From Methylobacterium sp. CB376 (GTDB lineage: Bacteria; Pseudomonadota; Alphaproteobacteria; Rhizobiales; Beijerinckiaceae), in contig NZ_CP121648.1 in the NCBI RefSeq assembly GCF_029714205.1, positions 1,922,001-1,986,000 on the forward strand: 64,000 bases of DNA, given 5' to 3'. Position 1 is the first letter of the stretch, and each line of letters begins with the position of its first letter. Positions 20,901-28,050 of the stretch are shown here, piece after piece. A model generated the notes under the pieces. That model was not told the origin of the DNA and searched no databases. It saw only the letters and a list, made by a program, of their open reading frames with translations. The position numbers and the translations under genes are program-made.

Positions 20901-22293
20901 GGATGCACACGGCCTCCGGCGGGTTGGCCAGAACCGGCAGGTGTTCGAATTCGCCGCGAGTCTCGGCGTACCGAAACAGGCCGGGAGATGCGGTCGATGC
21001 AACGGCGCGGTGCAGGGTGGCCTTGCCGGCGCGGACGAAGCCGTCGATCGCGGCGGATACGCCCGGCGACGAGACGCCGTCGAAGGTCACGACGTGCGCG
21101 ACGCCGCACGAGTCGAGAGCTTGGGTCGCATCCGCCTCGCTCATGCTCGGCGTGAGGGGCACGGCACAGGTTTGGGACGCGATCGACAGGAACGCAGCGG
21201 CGGCCGTGGCGCTCCCTCCCGGGGGGGCCAAGTAGGCGACGACGTCGCCAGCCCGCACGCCGATGCGGCGAAGGTCGCCGTCCCCTCCGGGCCGGCAGAA
21301 ATCGAGGAACTGGCCGTACGTCGTGTGCACGGAAGGATCGCTCCCGCGCGCCCAACGCAGGAGAGGGGCCTCGGCAGGACGCGCCGCGAGCGTGCCGGCG
21401 ATCGTGTCCGGCAAGCCATCCGTGTCGCTCCGCACGGCGGCCACTTGCACGTCGGTCGCGACCGACCGGAAACTGCGTGCGCTCGACATCCTCCAGGCGA
21501 TCGCCTCGGATCCGTCCGGCTCCCCGGATCCCGTCTCTTCACCCGCGAGGCATCGCCGCACGTTGCCGCAGATCTCGGTGTCGTCGCGCTCGGCGCGACC
21601 GATCTCGTGACCGCCCCTCAGATAGAACACGCTCGTGCGCCGCGGATCGGTGGTGAGCGCGAGCGATTCCGACCATGACTTGAGGTCGTCGTTGCGGCCG
21701 ATGAGGTGAACGCATCGCGTTCCCGAAACGACGGACGGGCCGGCGCCCAACCCGGCACGCATGCGCAGGTCGGGGAACGGGATCGAGGCGCCCGCGCACG
21801 CCGCCACCATTCCACGAGCCGGCATTCGCCCCTGAAGCCCGTGCGAGGGGTCTCGACCCGTGCGATCCCGCAAGGCGGAGATCAGCGCATCGTCGTGGGC
21901 CAAGCCATTCACCAAACTCGCGATGACCCCGCCTTGGCTGAAACCGTAGATTCCGTCGAACGGCCCATACTCCTCGATCTGCAGAAGGACCGTTTGGACG
22001 GCATCGCAGATCGCGCCGAGCAGGACGCGGCCATCGACCGCTCCAGGATGATCCGACGGGAGCCAGGAGTACCAAGGTCCACTGACCAGATCTCCGAGAT
22101 CCGCGATCCCTGGACCGGCTTCCTCGACCGCAATGGGTCCATTGACGTACAAGATATCGAAATCTGAACTCGTTACTCTTAAATTTTCCAATTGCATTCT
22201 GGTGACAGTGCTGTTGCTGCCGTAGCCATGAAGCGCCAGAACGCGCGGTCTGGAGATCGTTTTGCTATTGGAATTTCCCATCTCTGTATTCAT
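17992..22293 (-). CDS. Four-module protein: FSH-type serine hydrolase, AMP-forming ligase, acyltransferase-3, acyl carrier domain
   Basis: 1433 residues in one unbroken frame. Residues about 1-235: FSH1-type serine hydrolase with LALHGYGSN, nucleophile elbow GFSQGG (about 116), Asp in GRNDDLK and His in GGHEIG. About 290-835: AMP-forming ligase with TSGSTSVPK, ATYSMSEQ, LLTGDLGEMDPDG, KRGGEQVSP and the terminal catalytic-Lys region TTTQKYIRN. About 870-1320: multi-pass acyltransferase-3 with MFMHIGSD and FFVVAGFSLAG. About 1345-1433: carrier domain whose CGLASLSVV matches the carrier attachment motif, with Ala replacing Asp before the Ser. The logic resembles D-alanylation (activating enzyme, carrier, membrane transferase) in one chain, the hydrolase perhaps acting as a thioesterase; this is inference. 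ATG overlaps the upstream 45-codon frame. Lower GC suggests transfer. Confidence 0.85.
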   Translation of the reverse strand: MNTEMGNSNSKTISRPRVLALHGYGSNSTVTRMQLENLRVTSSDFDILYVNGPIAVEEAGPGIADLGDLVSGPWYSWLPSDHPGAVDGRVLLGAICDAVQTVLLQIEEYGPFDGIYGFSQGGVIASLVNGLAHDDALISALRDRTGRDPSHGLQGRMPARGMVAACAGASIPFPDLRMRAGLGAGPSVVSGTRCVHLIGRNDDLKSWSESLALTTDPRRTSVFYLRGGHEIGRAERDDTEICGNVRRCLAGEETGSGEPDGSEAIAWRMSSARSFRSVATDVQVAAVRSDTDGLPDTIAGTLAARPAEAPLLRWARGSDPSVHTTYGQFLDFCRPGGDGDLRRIGVRAGDVVAYLAPPGGSATAAAAFLSIASQTCAVPLTPSMSEADATQALDSCGVAHVVTFDGVSSPGVSAAIDGFVRAGKATLHRAVASTASPGLFRYAETRGEFEHLPVLANPPEAVCILLRTSGSTSVPKLVPLRRRDLVLNAALLADGLGITASDVTYSVMPLDHIGGLSASVLCSIAVGASITCDGAYTPRGMVEALLHSNPKPTWYSAVPMIHNATTQYLLDNRAIYLDRDGKLRDHHLRFIRSGAAALKEPDRAALEATFGCEVVATYSMSEQMPICQPPRTGQGWQQKPDSVGVPIVASMAVVDPATLRPVPFGVTGEVAISGPTVFAGYSDNPPANRQSRFLLRSHEDHVLRSWLLTGDLGEMDPDGTLALRGRIKELIKRGGEQVSPFDVEAVLSRHPWVGTAVCFPVPSDLYGEEVGCAVVLASSAPGNITQAEAIRELREFLRSNALAVFKYPTRWKLVEEHQLPRTTTQKYIRNGLADALGVSDSEPARPLTSEAGGGVRRSDGSSRTGAAPKVDWSTLSGLRFLLACYVMFMHIGSDQSWGAFANLRQFPWHVHAFFVVAGFSLAGSMPAPIQRKAAFVRARILAMYPLYALALLLAVVNLLPSCQPGTFSSVFHWNALSGDVSRTFCEGTPLLQSSWIANFSSTLLIYGLGLSATPLWTASWFLGFYLWFISMYFQCLIIFPFIYNLFYVRRGMTRHLLLIAGVVVGINLFILLAFWYGYATDAIGYPFFDQSTGTKISPDASQIQMAGTDNLIMLGFYLFAPFWMLYFVGEICVAFLYDAVRPHEQRHSVIWGYVADAITALIILYSAAHVMQGYIPHGPELSRASLETFFLRPDAADSFMDPGIVNRTWDEINSRVWAPVTLLWLFALSTGRGLTARILRSDPLSQTLAPTAYACFLFHQMVGQWYFALTRHGEWWNWWSYRKEFYWFSPQPVPVQWFEYFYVVGLVVIFGKLVQPLESVIRRGFGASLRLLTGESAAGRPERDTLATILDMVSRTSGLAAKPEWSLQECGLASLSVVQFTATLEAEFSTAKQKLTLSPSDLIAAQTIREIAMIVDAARSETPRPTMPALRAA

Positions 22294-22427
22294 TCCATTT
22301 CATGGCCCAAGAAGACGGTGGCTCGATGTCCTGGCTCGACGAGAATAAATTTCGTCCAGAAGCCGGACACGCCGGATCCGATTTTGGATCGGCCGTTCCG
22401 TGCCGTCTTGAGCCGGTGGAAGTTCAT
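22290..22427 (-). CDS. 45-residue peptide coupled to the four-module gene
   Basis: Small frame starting MNFHRLKTARNGR and ending TVFLGHEME. Its stop overlaps the start of the 1433-residue gene by four bases (ATGA), and its own ATG overlaps the stop of a 9-codon frame in the same way. GAGGTG just upstream of its ATG could serve as ribosome-binding site. The N-terminal half is basic, the C-terminal half hydrophobic to acidic. No family recognised. It could be a coupling leader, a small partner protein or a modified peptide; the sequence alone cannot decide. Confidence 0.5.
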   Translation of the reverse strand: MNFHRLKTARNGRSKIGSGVSGFWTKFILVEPGHRATVFLGHEME

Positions 22428-22453
22428 TCCACCTCGGTGAGATCGATCGACAT
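22424..22453 (-). CDS. 9-residue leader peptide MSIDLTEVE
   Basis: Short frame with an excellent ribosome-binding site, AAGGGAGGAG at 22459-22468, five bases before the ATG, the best such site in this block. Its stop overlaps the start of the 45-codon frame by four bases. Very short, so it may be a regulatory leader or simply the upstream half of a coupled initiation region. Confidence 0.45.
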   Translation of the reverse strand: MSIDLTEVE

Positions 22454-22458
22454 GGTGT

Positions 22459-22468
22459 CTCCTCCCTT
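22459..22468 (-). promoter_or_regulatory. Strong Shine-Dalgarno site for the leader frame
   Basis: AAGGGAGGAG on the minus strand is nearly fully complementary to the 16S rRNA tail and lies five bases before ATG 22453. It places translation entry for the chained frames here rather than at the start of the 1433-residue gene, whose own upstream sequence lacks a comparable site. Confidence 0.7.
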
Positions 22469-22566
22469 GGGGCACGGGGCGTCCCGTTGCATCGGCACGG
22501 CCGGCGATTGAGCAGCGGGACGCAATGCAGGGGCGGCAGTCACCGCCCACGGCGACGAGGCGAGCG

Positions 22567-23124
22567 TCAGTCCCGCTTGTAGAGGGCCTCGATCGTGCTC
22601 GATCCGAGCGCGTGGGCCCGCACCATGTAGCCGGTCAGGGCGCCCGACGCGCCGGCGGGCAGATCCAGCTTCTTGGAGAGCGCGTAGACGGTGAACTGAT
22701 AGCGGTGAACGCCGTGTCCCCGCGGCGGACAGGCCCCGCCGAACCCGGCAATGCCGTAATCGTTCGTGACGCTGATGCTTCCGGCCGGCGTGAGCCCCTT
22801 GCCGGTCTCCCCGATCCCCGCGGCCAAGCTCGTGACCTCCTTGGGGATGTTGACGAGTTGCCAGTGCCACCAGCCGCTGCCCGTCGGAGCGTCGGGATCG
22901 TACGCGAAGACGGCGAACGCTTCCGTCTTGGCCGGTGCTCCGCTCCACGACAGATGCGGCGAGCGGTTGCCGCCCGTGCATCCGAAGCCTTGAAACTCCT
23001 GAGCGGCGCTCATGAATGTCCCGTCCGAGATGTCGGAGCTGGTCAACTTGAACGACTCCGCCATGGCGGAATTGGAAAACAGTATACACAAGGAGAGAAT
23101 GAATGCGGCCGGACGATGCGTCAT
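22567..23124 (-). CDS. YbhB/YbcL (PEBP) family protein, exported
   Basis: 185 residues with a Sec signal peptide (hydrophobic AAFILSLCILF, then a likely cleavage after SAMA) and a phosphatidylethanolamine-binding-protein fold. Family motifs are visible: FAYDPDAPTGSGWWHW and the later CPPRGHGVHRYQFTVYAL. Members bind small ligands; bacterial functions are poorly defined. It lies upstream of the leader frames and the ligase/acyltransferase gene on the same strand, 113 bases away, with a weak hairpin (22531-22536/22543-22548) between, so it may be in the same transcript. A lipid- or phosphate-ligand role would suit the neighbour but is inference. Confidence 0.88.
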   Translation of the reverse strand: MTHRPAAFILSLCILFSNSAMAESFKLTSSDISDGTFMSAAQEFQGFGCTGGNRSPHLSWSGAPAKTEAFAVFAYDPDAPTGSGWWHWQLVNIPKEVTSLAAGIGETGKGLTPAGSISVTNDYGIAGFGGACPPRGHGVHRYQFTVYALSKKLDLPAGASGALTGYMVRAHALGSSTIEALYKRD

Positions 23125-23416
23125 GAGAATCCCCTTCTCTCGACGGCGAGAGCGCCCGCGACGTTAGGGAGTTCCGCCCGGCGGCATGAGTCGGAAAGCG
23201 CTCAAACTTTGTGCCGAAACGATCATTGTGCGGCCGGCCCTCCGCCCTCGGCCTCGGCCTCGGCCCCCGCGCGGGCATCCGCCCGCGTCCGGGAACGCCC
23301 ACGCTTCATCCCGCCGTCATGCGCTGCCGTTACGCAGCGGAAACAATCGATCGGCGGCAACCCGGCACGGGCGCATCGGCCATCCGGGCAGGCCGGCAAC
23401 GACAACGGGGGTTCGC

Positions 23417-26359
23417 ATGGCCAATTACACGCTCCAGCTCCTGCACATGTCGGACGGCGAGGGCTCGACCCTCTCGACCCAGACCGCCCCGGTGATGGGC
23501 GCGCTGATCGACCGCTTCGACGGCCAGTACGCCAACACGCTGGTGCTCGCCGGGGGCGACAATTACATCCCCGGCCCGTTCCTCACCGCGGGCGCCGACC
23601 CCGCGCTGAACCGCGTCGTCGGCGCCACGGCCCTCGGCCGGCCCGACGTCGCGATCTACAACGCCTACGGGGTCAAGGCCTCGGCCATCGGCAACCACGA
23701 ATTCGATCTCGGCTCGCAGACCGTCGCGGACGCGATCACGCCCTCGGGCGCCTGGGGCGGCGCGCGCTTCCCCTATCTCTCGGCCAATCTCGACTTCTCG
23801 GGCGACGCGGCCCTGCGCGGCCGGGCGACCGCGGGCGGGCAACCCTCCTCGGCGATCGCCGGCCGCATCGCGCCCTCGACCATCGTCACCGTCAACGGCG
23901 AGCGCATCGGCGTCGTCGGCGCCACGACCCAGCTCCTGGAGCGGATCTCCTCGCCGACCGGCACGGAGGTGAACGGATTCCCCAAGGCGGGCGAGCCCGG
24001 CGACAACCTCGTCGAGCGCGACGACATGGCGCTGCTGGCGAGCCAGCTCCAGCCGGCCATCGACGCGCTCGTCGCCCAGGGCGTCAACAAGATCGTCCTC
24101 CAGAGCCACCTCCAGCTCCTCTCGAACGAGCAGGCCCTGGCGCCGCTCCTGCGCGGGGTCGACATCATCCTGGCGGCGGGCTCGCATACCCGCCTCGGCG
24201 ACGCGACCGACGTGCAGGCCGCCTTCCCGGGCCACGACGCCACCTCCGCCGGTCCCTACCCGATCGTCACCGCGGGGGCGGACGGCGCCCCGACCATGAT
24301 CGTCGCCACCGACAGCGAATCGACCTATCTCGGCCGCCTCGTGGTCGATTTCGACGAGAACGGCCGCATCGTCCCGGGCAGCCTCAACCCGGCGGTGAGC
24401 GGCACCTACGCGGCGACCCAGGCGACCCTGCAGGCCGCCTACGGCGCCGACATCGCCCGGGCCTTCGCGCCCGGCTCGATCGGCGCCCGGGTGAGGGAGG
24501 TCACCGACGCGGTCGGCCAGGTGATCAGCACCAAGGAGCGCAACGTCTACGGCTTCACGGGCGTCTACCTGGAGGGCGACCGGGCCTTCGGGCGCGCCCA
24601 GGAGACCAATCTCGGCGACCTCTCGGCGGATGCCAACGCCGCCGCGGCGGCCCGCGCCGTCGCCAGCCAGCCCTACCTCGTCTCCCTGAAGAACGGCGGC
24701 GGCATCCTCGCCTCGATCGGCGCGGTGAGCGGGGGCAGCGGCAACGACCCGAATGCCGGCGCCAAGCTGCCGCCCCTGGCCAATGCCGAGGCCGGCAAGC
24801 CCGCCGGCGGCGTCTCGCAGCTCGACGTCGAGAACGCCCTGCGCTTCGACAACAAGCTGATGGTGTTCGACACCACCGCCCAGGGCCTCAAGAACATCCT
24901 CGAATACGGGGCCGGACTCGCGCCGGGCAACGGCGGCTATCCGCAGATCGGCGGCGTCAAGTTCTCCTACGACCCGTCGCAGCCGGCCGGGTCGAAGGTG
25001 CGCAGCATCGCGCTGACCGACGAGGCCGGCACGGTGATCGCCAAGGTGGTGGAGAACGGCGCCGTTTTACCGAACGCCCCCGCCCGCATCAGCGTCGTCT
25101 CACTGAACTTCACGGCAAATGGTGGCGACGGCTATCCGACCAAGCAGAACGGCGACAATTTCCGCTACCTGCTCGGCGACGGCCGCCTGTCGGCGCCGGT
25201 CGACAAGTCCCTCGACTTCACGGCGCCGGCCAACGTGCCGGCGAACGTGGTCGGCGAGCAGGCCGCCTTCGCGCAGTACATGCAGGCGCGCTACGGCACG
25301 GCGGACAAGCCCTACGGCGCGGTCGACACCGCGTCCTCGGAGGATCTGCGCATCCAGAACCTGAGCGTCCGCGCCGACACGGTGTTCAATTCCGGCCGTT
25401 TCGGCACCGGCGGCGGCGACAGCCTCGCGGGCACGGCCGGCACCGACGAGATCTTCGGCTATGCCGGCAATGACACCCTGGCCGGCGGTCAGGGGAACGA
25501 TTCCATGCTGGGCGGGGACGGGAGCGACCTCGTCTCGGGCCAGGACGGGGACGATGCGGTCCTGGGCGGGGCGGGCAACGACTTCGTGTCGGGCGGTGCC
25601 GGAAATGACAGCGTCAATGGCGAGGCCGGCGACGACCTCGTCTTCGGCGACGAGGGCGACGACATCGTCGACGGCGGCGCGGGCAACGACCGCGTCTACG
25701 GCGGCACCGGCGCCGACCGGGTTTTCGGCTCGGCCGGCAGCGACCTCGTGTTCGGCGAGCAGGGCAACGACTTCGTCGGGGCCGGCGAGGGCAACGACTT
25801 CGCGTCGGGCGGGGCCGGCAACGACGAGGTCCACGGCGAATCCGGCGACGATTACGTATTCGGCGACGAGGGCGACGACCAGCTCTTCGGCGGCGAGGGC
25901 CGCGACAGCCTCTATGGCGGGCTGGGCAGCGACGTCCTCGACGGGGATGCGGGCGACGACCTCCTGGCGGGCGAGCAGGGCGACGACGTGCTCATGGGCG
26001 GGGCGGGGAACGACTACCTGTCGGGCGGCCTGGGCAGCGACCAGCTCTTCGGCGGGGACGGGGCCGACCTTCTGTTCGGCAACGCGGGCAACGACTCGCT
26101 GTCGGGCGGGCGGGGCTCGGACATCTTCGCGTACGGGCGCGGGGACGGCCAGGACGTGATCCGGGACTTCACGGTGGGCGGGTCGGAGCGGGACGTGATC
26201 GCCTTCAACGGCGGGGTGTTCACGTCCTTCGCGGCCGTGCAGGCGGCGACCCAGCAGCTGGGGGCGGACGCGGTGATCACGGTGGGGGCGGGTGACAGCC
26301 TGACCCTGCAGAACGTCCAGGTCGCCAGCCTCTCCGCCCAGACCTTCACCTTCGCCTGA
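23417..26359 (+). CDS. RTX protein with 5'-nucleotidase (UshA-like) domains
   Basis: 980 residues. N-terminal metallophosphatase domain (about 5-345) with LLHMSDGEG, AGGDNY, GNHEFD, LQSHLQLL and AAGSHTR metal ligands; C-terminal 5'-nucleotidase substrate domain (about 358-655) beginning near ETNLGDLSADA; RTX nonapeptides (about 665-900) and the shared C-terminal segment ending QTFTFA. Predicted calcium-binding, type I-secreted ecto-nucleotidase. The open frame extends upstream to 23186, but ATG 23417 begins exactly where the family begins (MANYTLQLLHMSD). Upstream 23125-23416 shows no gene. It is likely functionally linked to the phosphoesterase and nuclease RTX genes. Confidence 0.9.
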   Translation: MANYTLQLLHMSDGEGSTLSTQTAPVMGALIDRFDGQYANTLVLAGGDNYIPGPFLTAGADPALNRVVGATALGRPDVAIYNAYGVKASAIGNHEFDLGSQTVADAITPSGAWGGARFPYLSANLDFSGDAALRGRATAGGQPSSAIAGRIAPSTIVTVNGERIGVVGATTQLLERISSPTGTEVNGFPKAGEPGDNLVERDDMALLASQLQPAIDALVAQGVNKIVLQSHLQLLSNEQALAPLLRGVDIILAAGSHTRLGDATDVQAAFPGHDATSAGPYPIVTAGADGAPTMIVATDSESTYLGRLVVDFDENGRIVPGSLNPAVSGTYAATQATLQAAYGADIARAFAPGSIGARVREVTDAVGQVISTKERNVYGFTGVYLEGDRAFGRAQETNLGDLSADANAAAAARAVASQPYLVSLKNGGGILASIGAVSGGSGNDPNAGAKLPPLANAEAGKPAGGVSQLDVENALRFDNKLMVFDTTAQGLKNILEYGAGLAPGNGGYPQIGGVKFSYDPSQPAGSKVRSIALTDEAGTVIAKVVENGAVLPNAPARISVVSLNFTANGGDGYPTKQNGDNFRYLLGDGRLSAPVDKSLDFTAPANVPANVVGEQAAFAQYMQARYGTADKPYGAVDTASSEDLRIQNLSVRADTVFNSGRFGTGGGDSLAGTAGTDEIFGYAGNDTLAGGQGNDSMLGGDGSDLVSGQDGDDAVLGGAGNDFVSGGAGNDSVNGEAGDDLVFGDEGDDIVDGGAGNDRVYGGTGADRVFGSAGSDLVFGEQGNDFVGAGEGNDFASGGAGNDEVHGESGDDYVFGDEGDDQLFGGEGRDSLYGGLGSDVLDGDAGDDLLAGEQGDDVLMGGAGNDYLSGGLGSDQLFGGDGADLLFGNAGNDSLSGGRGSDIFAYGRGDGQDVIRDFTVGGSERDVIAFNGGVFTSFAAVQAATQQLGADAVITVGAGDSLTLQNVQVASLSAQTFTFA

Positions 26360-26417
26360 GGCCGCCGCCGGTTCCTCATCCGAGGAACCGGCGGCGCGCC
26401 CGGGCGGTTGGGGCGGG

Positions 26418-27230
26418 ATGCCGGATCCCCATCCCCCGCTCCCGCAGATCGTCGCGAAGGCGGAGCCGAGCCTCGCCGATCCGCGGGCTGAGGCGTTCTA
26501 CGCCGAGGCGCTGGGTCAGCTCGCCGCCTCGGGGCTCCCCTTCCTGCTCGCGGGCACCTACGCGGTCAGCGCCCATACGGGCATCGCGCGGCGGACCAAG
26601 GATCTCGACGTCTTCTGCATGCCGGGCGACGCGCCGCGGATCCTCGCCCGTTGCCAGGATCTCGGCTACCGCGTCGCCATCGAGGACGAGCGCTGGCTCG
26701 GCAAGGTCTTCGAGGGCGACCTCTTCTTCGACGTCATCCACGCCTCGCCGAGCGGGGCGACGCCGGTCACGCGGGCGTGGTTCGACCACGCGAGCACGAT
26801 CGACCTCTTCGGCCAGCGCCTCGCCATCATCGGCCCGACCGAGCTCGTCTGGTCGAAGAGCTTCATCCAGCTCCGCCACCGCTTCGACGGGGCCGACGTG
26901 GCCCACACCATCCTGCGGGCGCACGACGCCATCGATTGGCACCGCCTGCTCGGCTACATGGAGATGCACTGGGAGCTGCTCCTCACCCACCTGCTGATGT
27001 TCCGCTGGATCTACCCGACGGAGCGCGACGCGGTCCCGGCCTGGCTCCTCGACGAGCTGCTCGACCGCCTCGACAAGCAGCGCCGCCTGCCGCCGCCGCA
27101 GATGAAGATCTGCCGCGGGCGGATGCTGTCGCGGGTCGATTACGCGATCGACGTGGGCGAGTGGGGCTTCGCCGATCTCGGCGGCGAGGGGGCGTGGCGG
27201 GACGGCATCACGGAGGAGACGCATGGCTGA
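26418..27230 (+). CDS. Nucleotidyltransferase-fold protein (AbiEii/MNT-like)
   Basis: 270 residues. Near residues 45-72 the sequence AGTYAVSAHTG, then RRTKDLDVF matches the helix-turn and paired-aspartate (DLD) metal site of the polymerase-beta nucleotidyltransferase fold as in AbiEii-like and hypothetical NTases. Target of nucleotidyl transfer unknown. It overlaps the following metallophosphoesterase by 8 bases, so the two are translated together. 58 bases follow the RTX nucleotidase stop with no obvious terminator between. Confidence 0.7.
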   Translation: MPDPHPPLPQIVAKAEPSLADPRAEAFYAEALGQLAASGLPFLLAGTYAVSAHTGIARRTKDLDVFCMPGDAPRILARCQDLGYRVAIEDERWLGKVFEGDLFFDVIHASPSGATPVTRAWFDHASTIDLFGQRLAIIGPTELVWSKSFIQLRHRFDGADVAHTILRAHDAIDWHRLLGYMEMHWELLLTHLLMFRWIYPTERDAVPAWLLDELLDRLDKQRRLPPPQMKICRGRMLSRVDYAIDVGEWGFADLGGEGAWRDGITEETHG

Positions 27231-27945
27231 CCGCGCGGGGCCGCTGCGGGTCGCGGCGATCGGCGACCTGCACGTGAAGGAGGGGGCGGCGGCCCCCTAC
27301 CGGGATCTCTTCGCCGAGATCTCCCGGGCCGCCGACGTGCTGGTGCTGGCGGGCGACCTCACCGATCTCGGCCTCGCCGCCGAGGCCGAGATCCTGGCCG
27401 AGGACCTGCGCGCCTGCGCGATCCCGGTGGTCGGGGTGCTCGGCAATCACGACCACGAAGCGGGCGCGCCCGAGGAGGTCTGCCGCATCCTGCGCCAGAC
27501 CGGGATGCGGCTCCTCGACGGCCAGTCGGTCGAGATCGAGGGCGTGGGCTTCGTCGGGGTCAAGGGCTTCGTGGGCGGCTTCGGGCGCTTCACGCTCGGG
27601 GCCTTCGGCGAGGCCTCGATCAAGGGCCTCGTCGCCGAGAGCCAGCGGGAGGCGATGCGCCTGGAGAACGCCATGCGGCAGGTGGCGAGCCGCCGCGCCA
27701 TGGTGGTGCTGCACTACGCGCCGGTCGCCGCCACCGTGCAGGGCGAGCCGCCCGAGATCTTCCCGTTCCTCGGCTCGTCGCGGCTCGCCGAGACGATCGA
27801 CCGCTTCCCGGTCGGCGCCGTGGTGCACGGCCACGCCCATCGGGGCACCCATGAGGGCCGCACGCCGGGCGGGGTGCCGGTCTACAACGTGGCGATGCAG
27901 ATCCCGAAGCCGAACGGGCGGCCCTACGCGCTGCTCGACCTCTGA
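27223..27945 (+). CDS. Cytoplasmic calcineurin-like metallophosphoesterase
   Basis: 240 residues with the full five-motif set: GDLHVKEG, AGDLTDLG, GNHDHEAG, VLHYAP and HGHAHRG, giving a dinuclear metal phosphoesterase. No signal peptide. It overlaps the upstream nucleotidyltransferase-fold gene by 8 bases. A writer/eraser relation, one adding and the other removing a nucleotidyl or phosphate group, is possible but inferred. The gene ends facing a convergent SDR gene. Confidence 0.85.
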   Translation: MADRAGPLRVAAIGDLHVKEGAAAPYRDLFAEISRAADVLVLAGDLTDLGLAAEAEILAEDLRACAIPVVGVLGNHDHEAGAPEEVCRILRQTGMRLLDGQSVEIEGVGFVGVKGFVGGFGRFTLGAFGEASIKGLVAESQREAMRLENAMRQVASRRAMVVLHYAPVAATVQGEPPEIFPFLGSSRLAETIDRFPVGAVVHGHAHRGTHEGRTPGGVPVYNVAMQIPKPNGRPYALLDL

Positions 27946-27970
27946 TACGCGTTCCGGACGCTCACATCCG

Positions 27971-28050
27971 GACAGCGGATGACGAGCCCGCGCGGCGCCT
28001 GAGCGACGCCGACATCCGCATGGCGACGCAATCCGTCGGATGTCGGACGA
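27971..28050. repeat. Palindromic intergenic element, copy 2
   Basis: Reverse complement matches the element at 3361-3477 over about 75 bases. Shared blocks are CGACATCCG (28010-28018) with its complement (28037-28045), CGCCATGCGGATGTC and CGCTCAGGCGCCGCGC (read on the minus strand). It fills the gap between convergent genes and ends at the stop codon of the SDR gene. Confidence 0.75.

Noticed and set aside
22428..22550. Upstream extension of the 45-residue frame to 86 residues
   Set aside because: The extension is Arg/Cys-rich without a ribosome site, crosses the strong site for the leader frame and would not be coupled to it.
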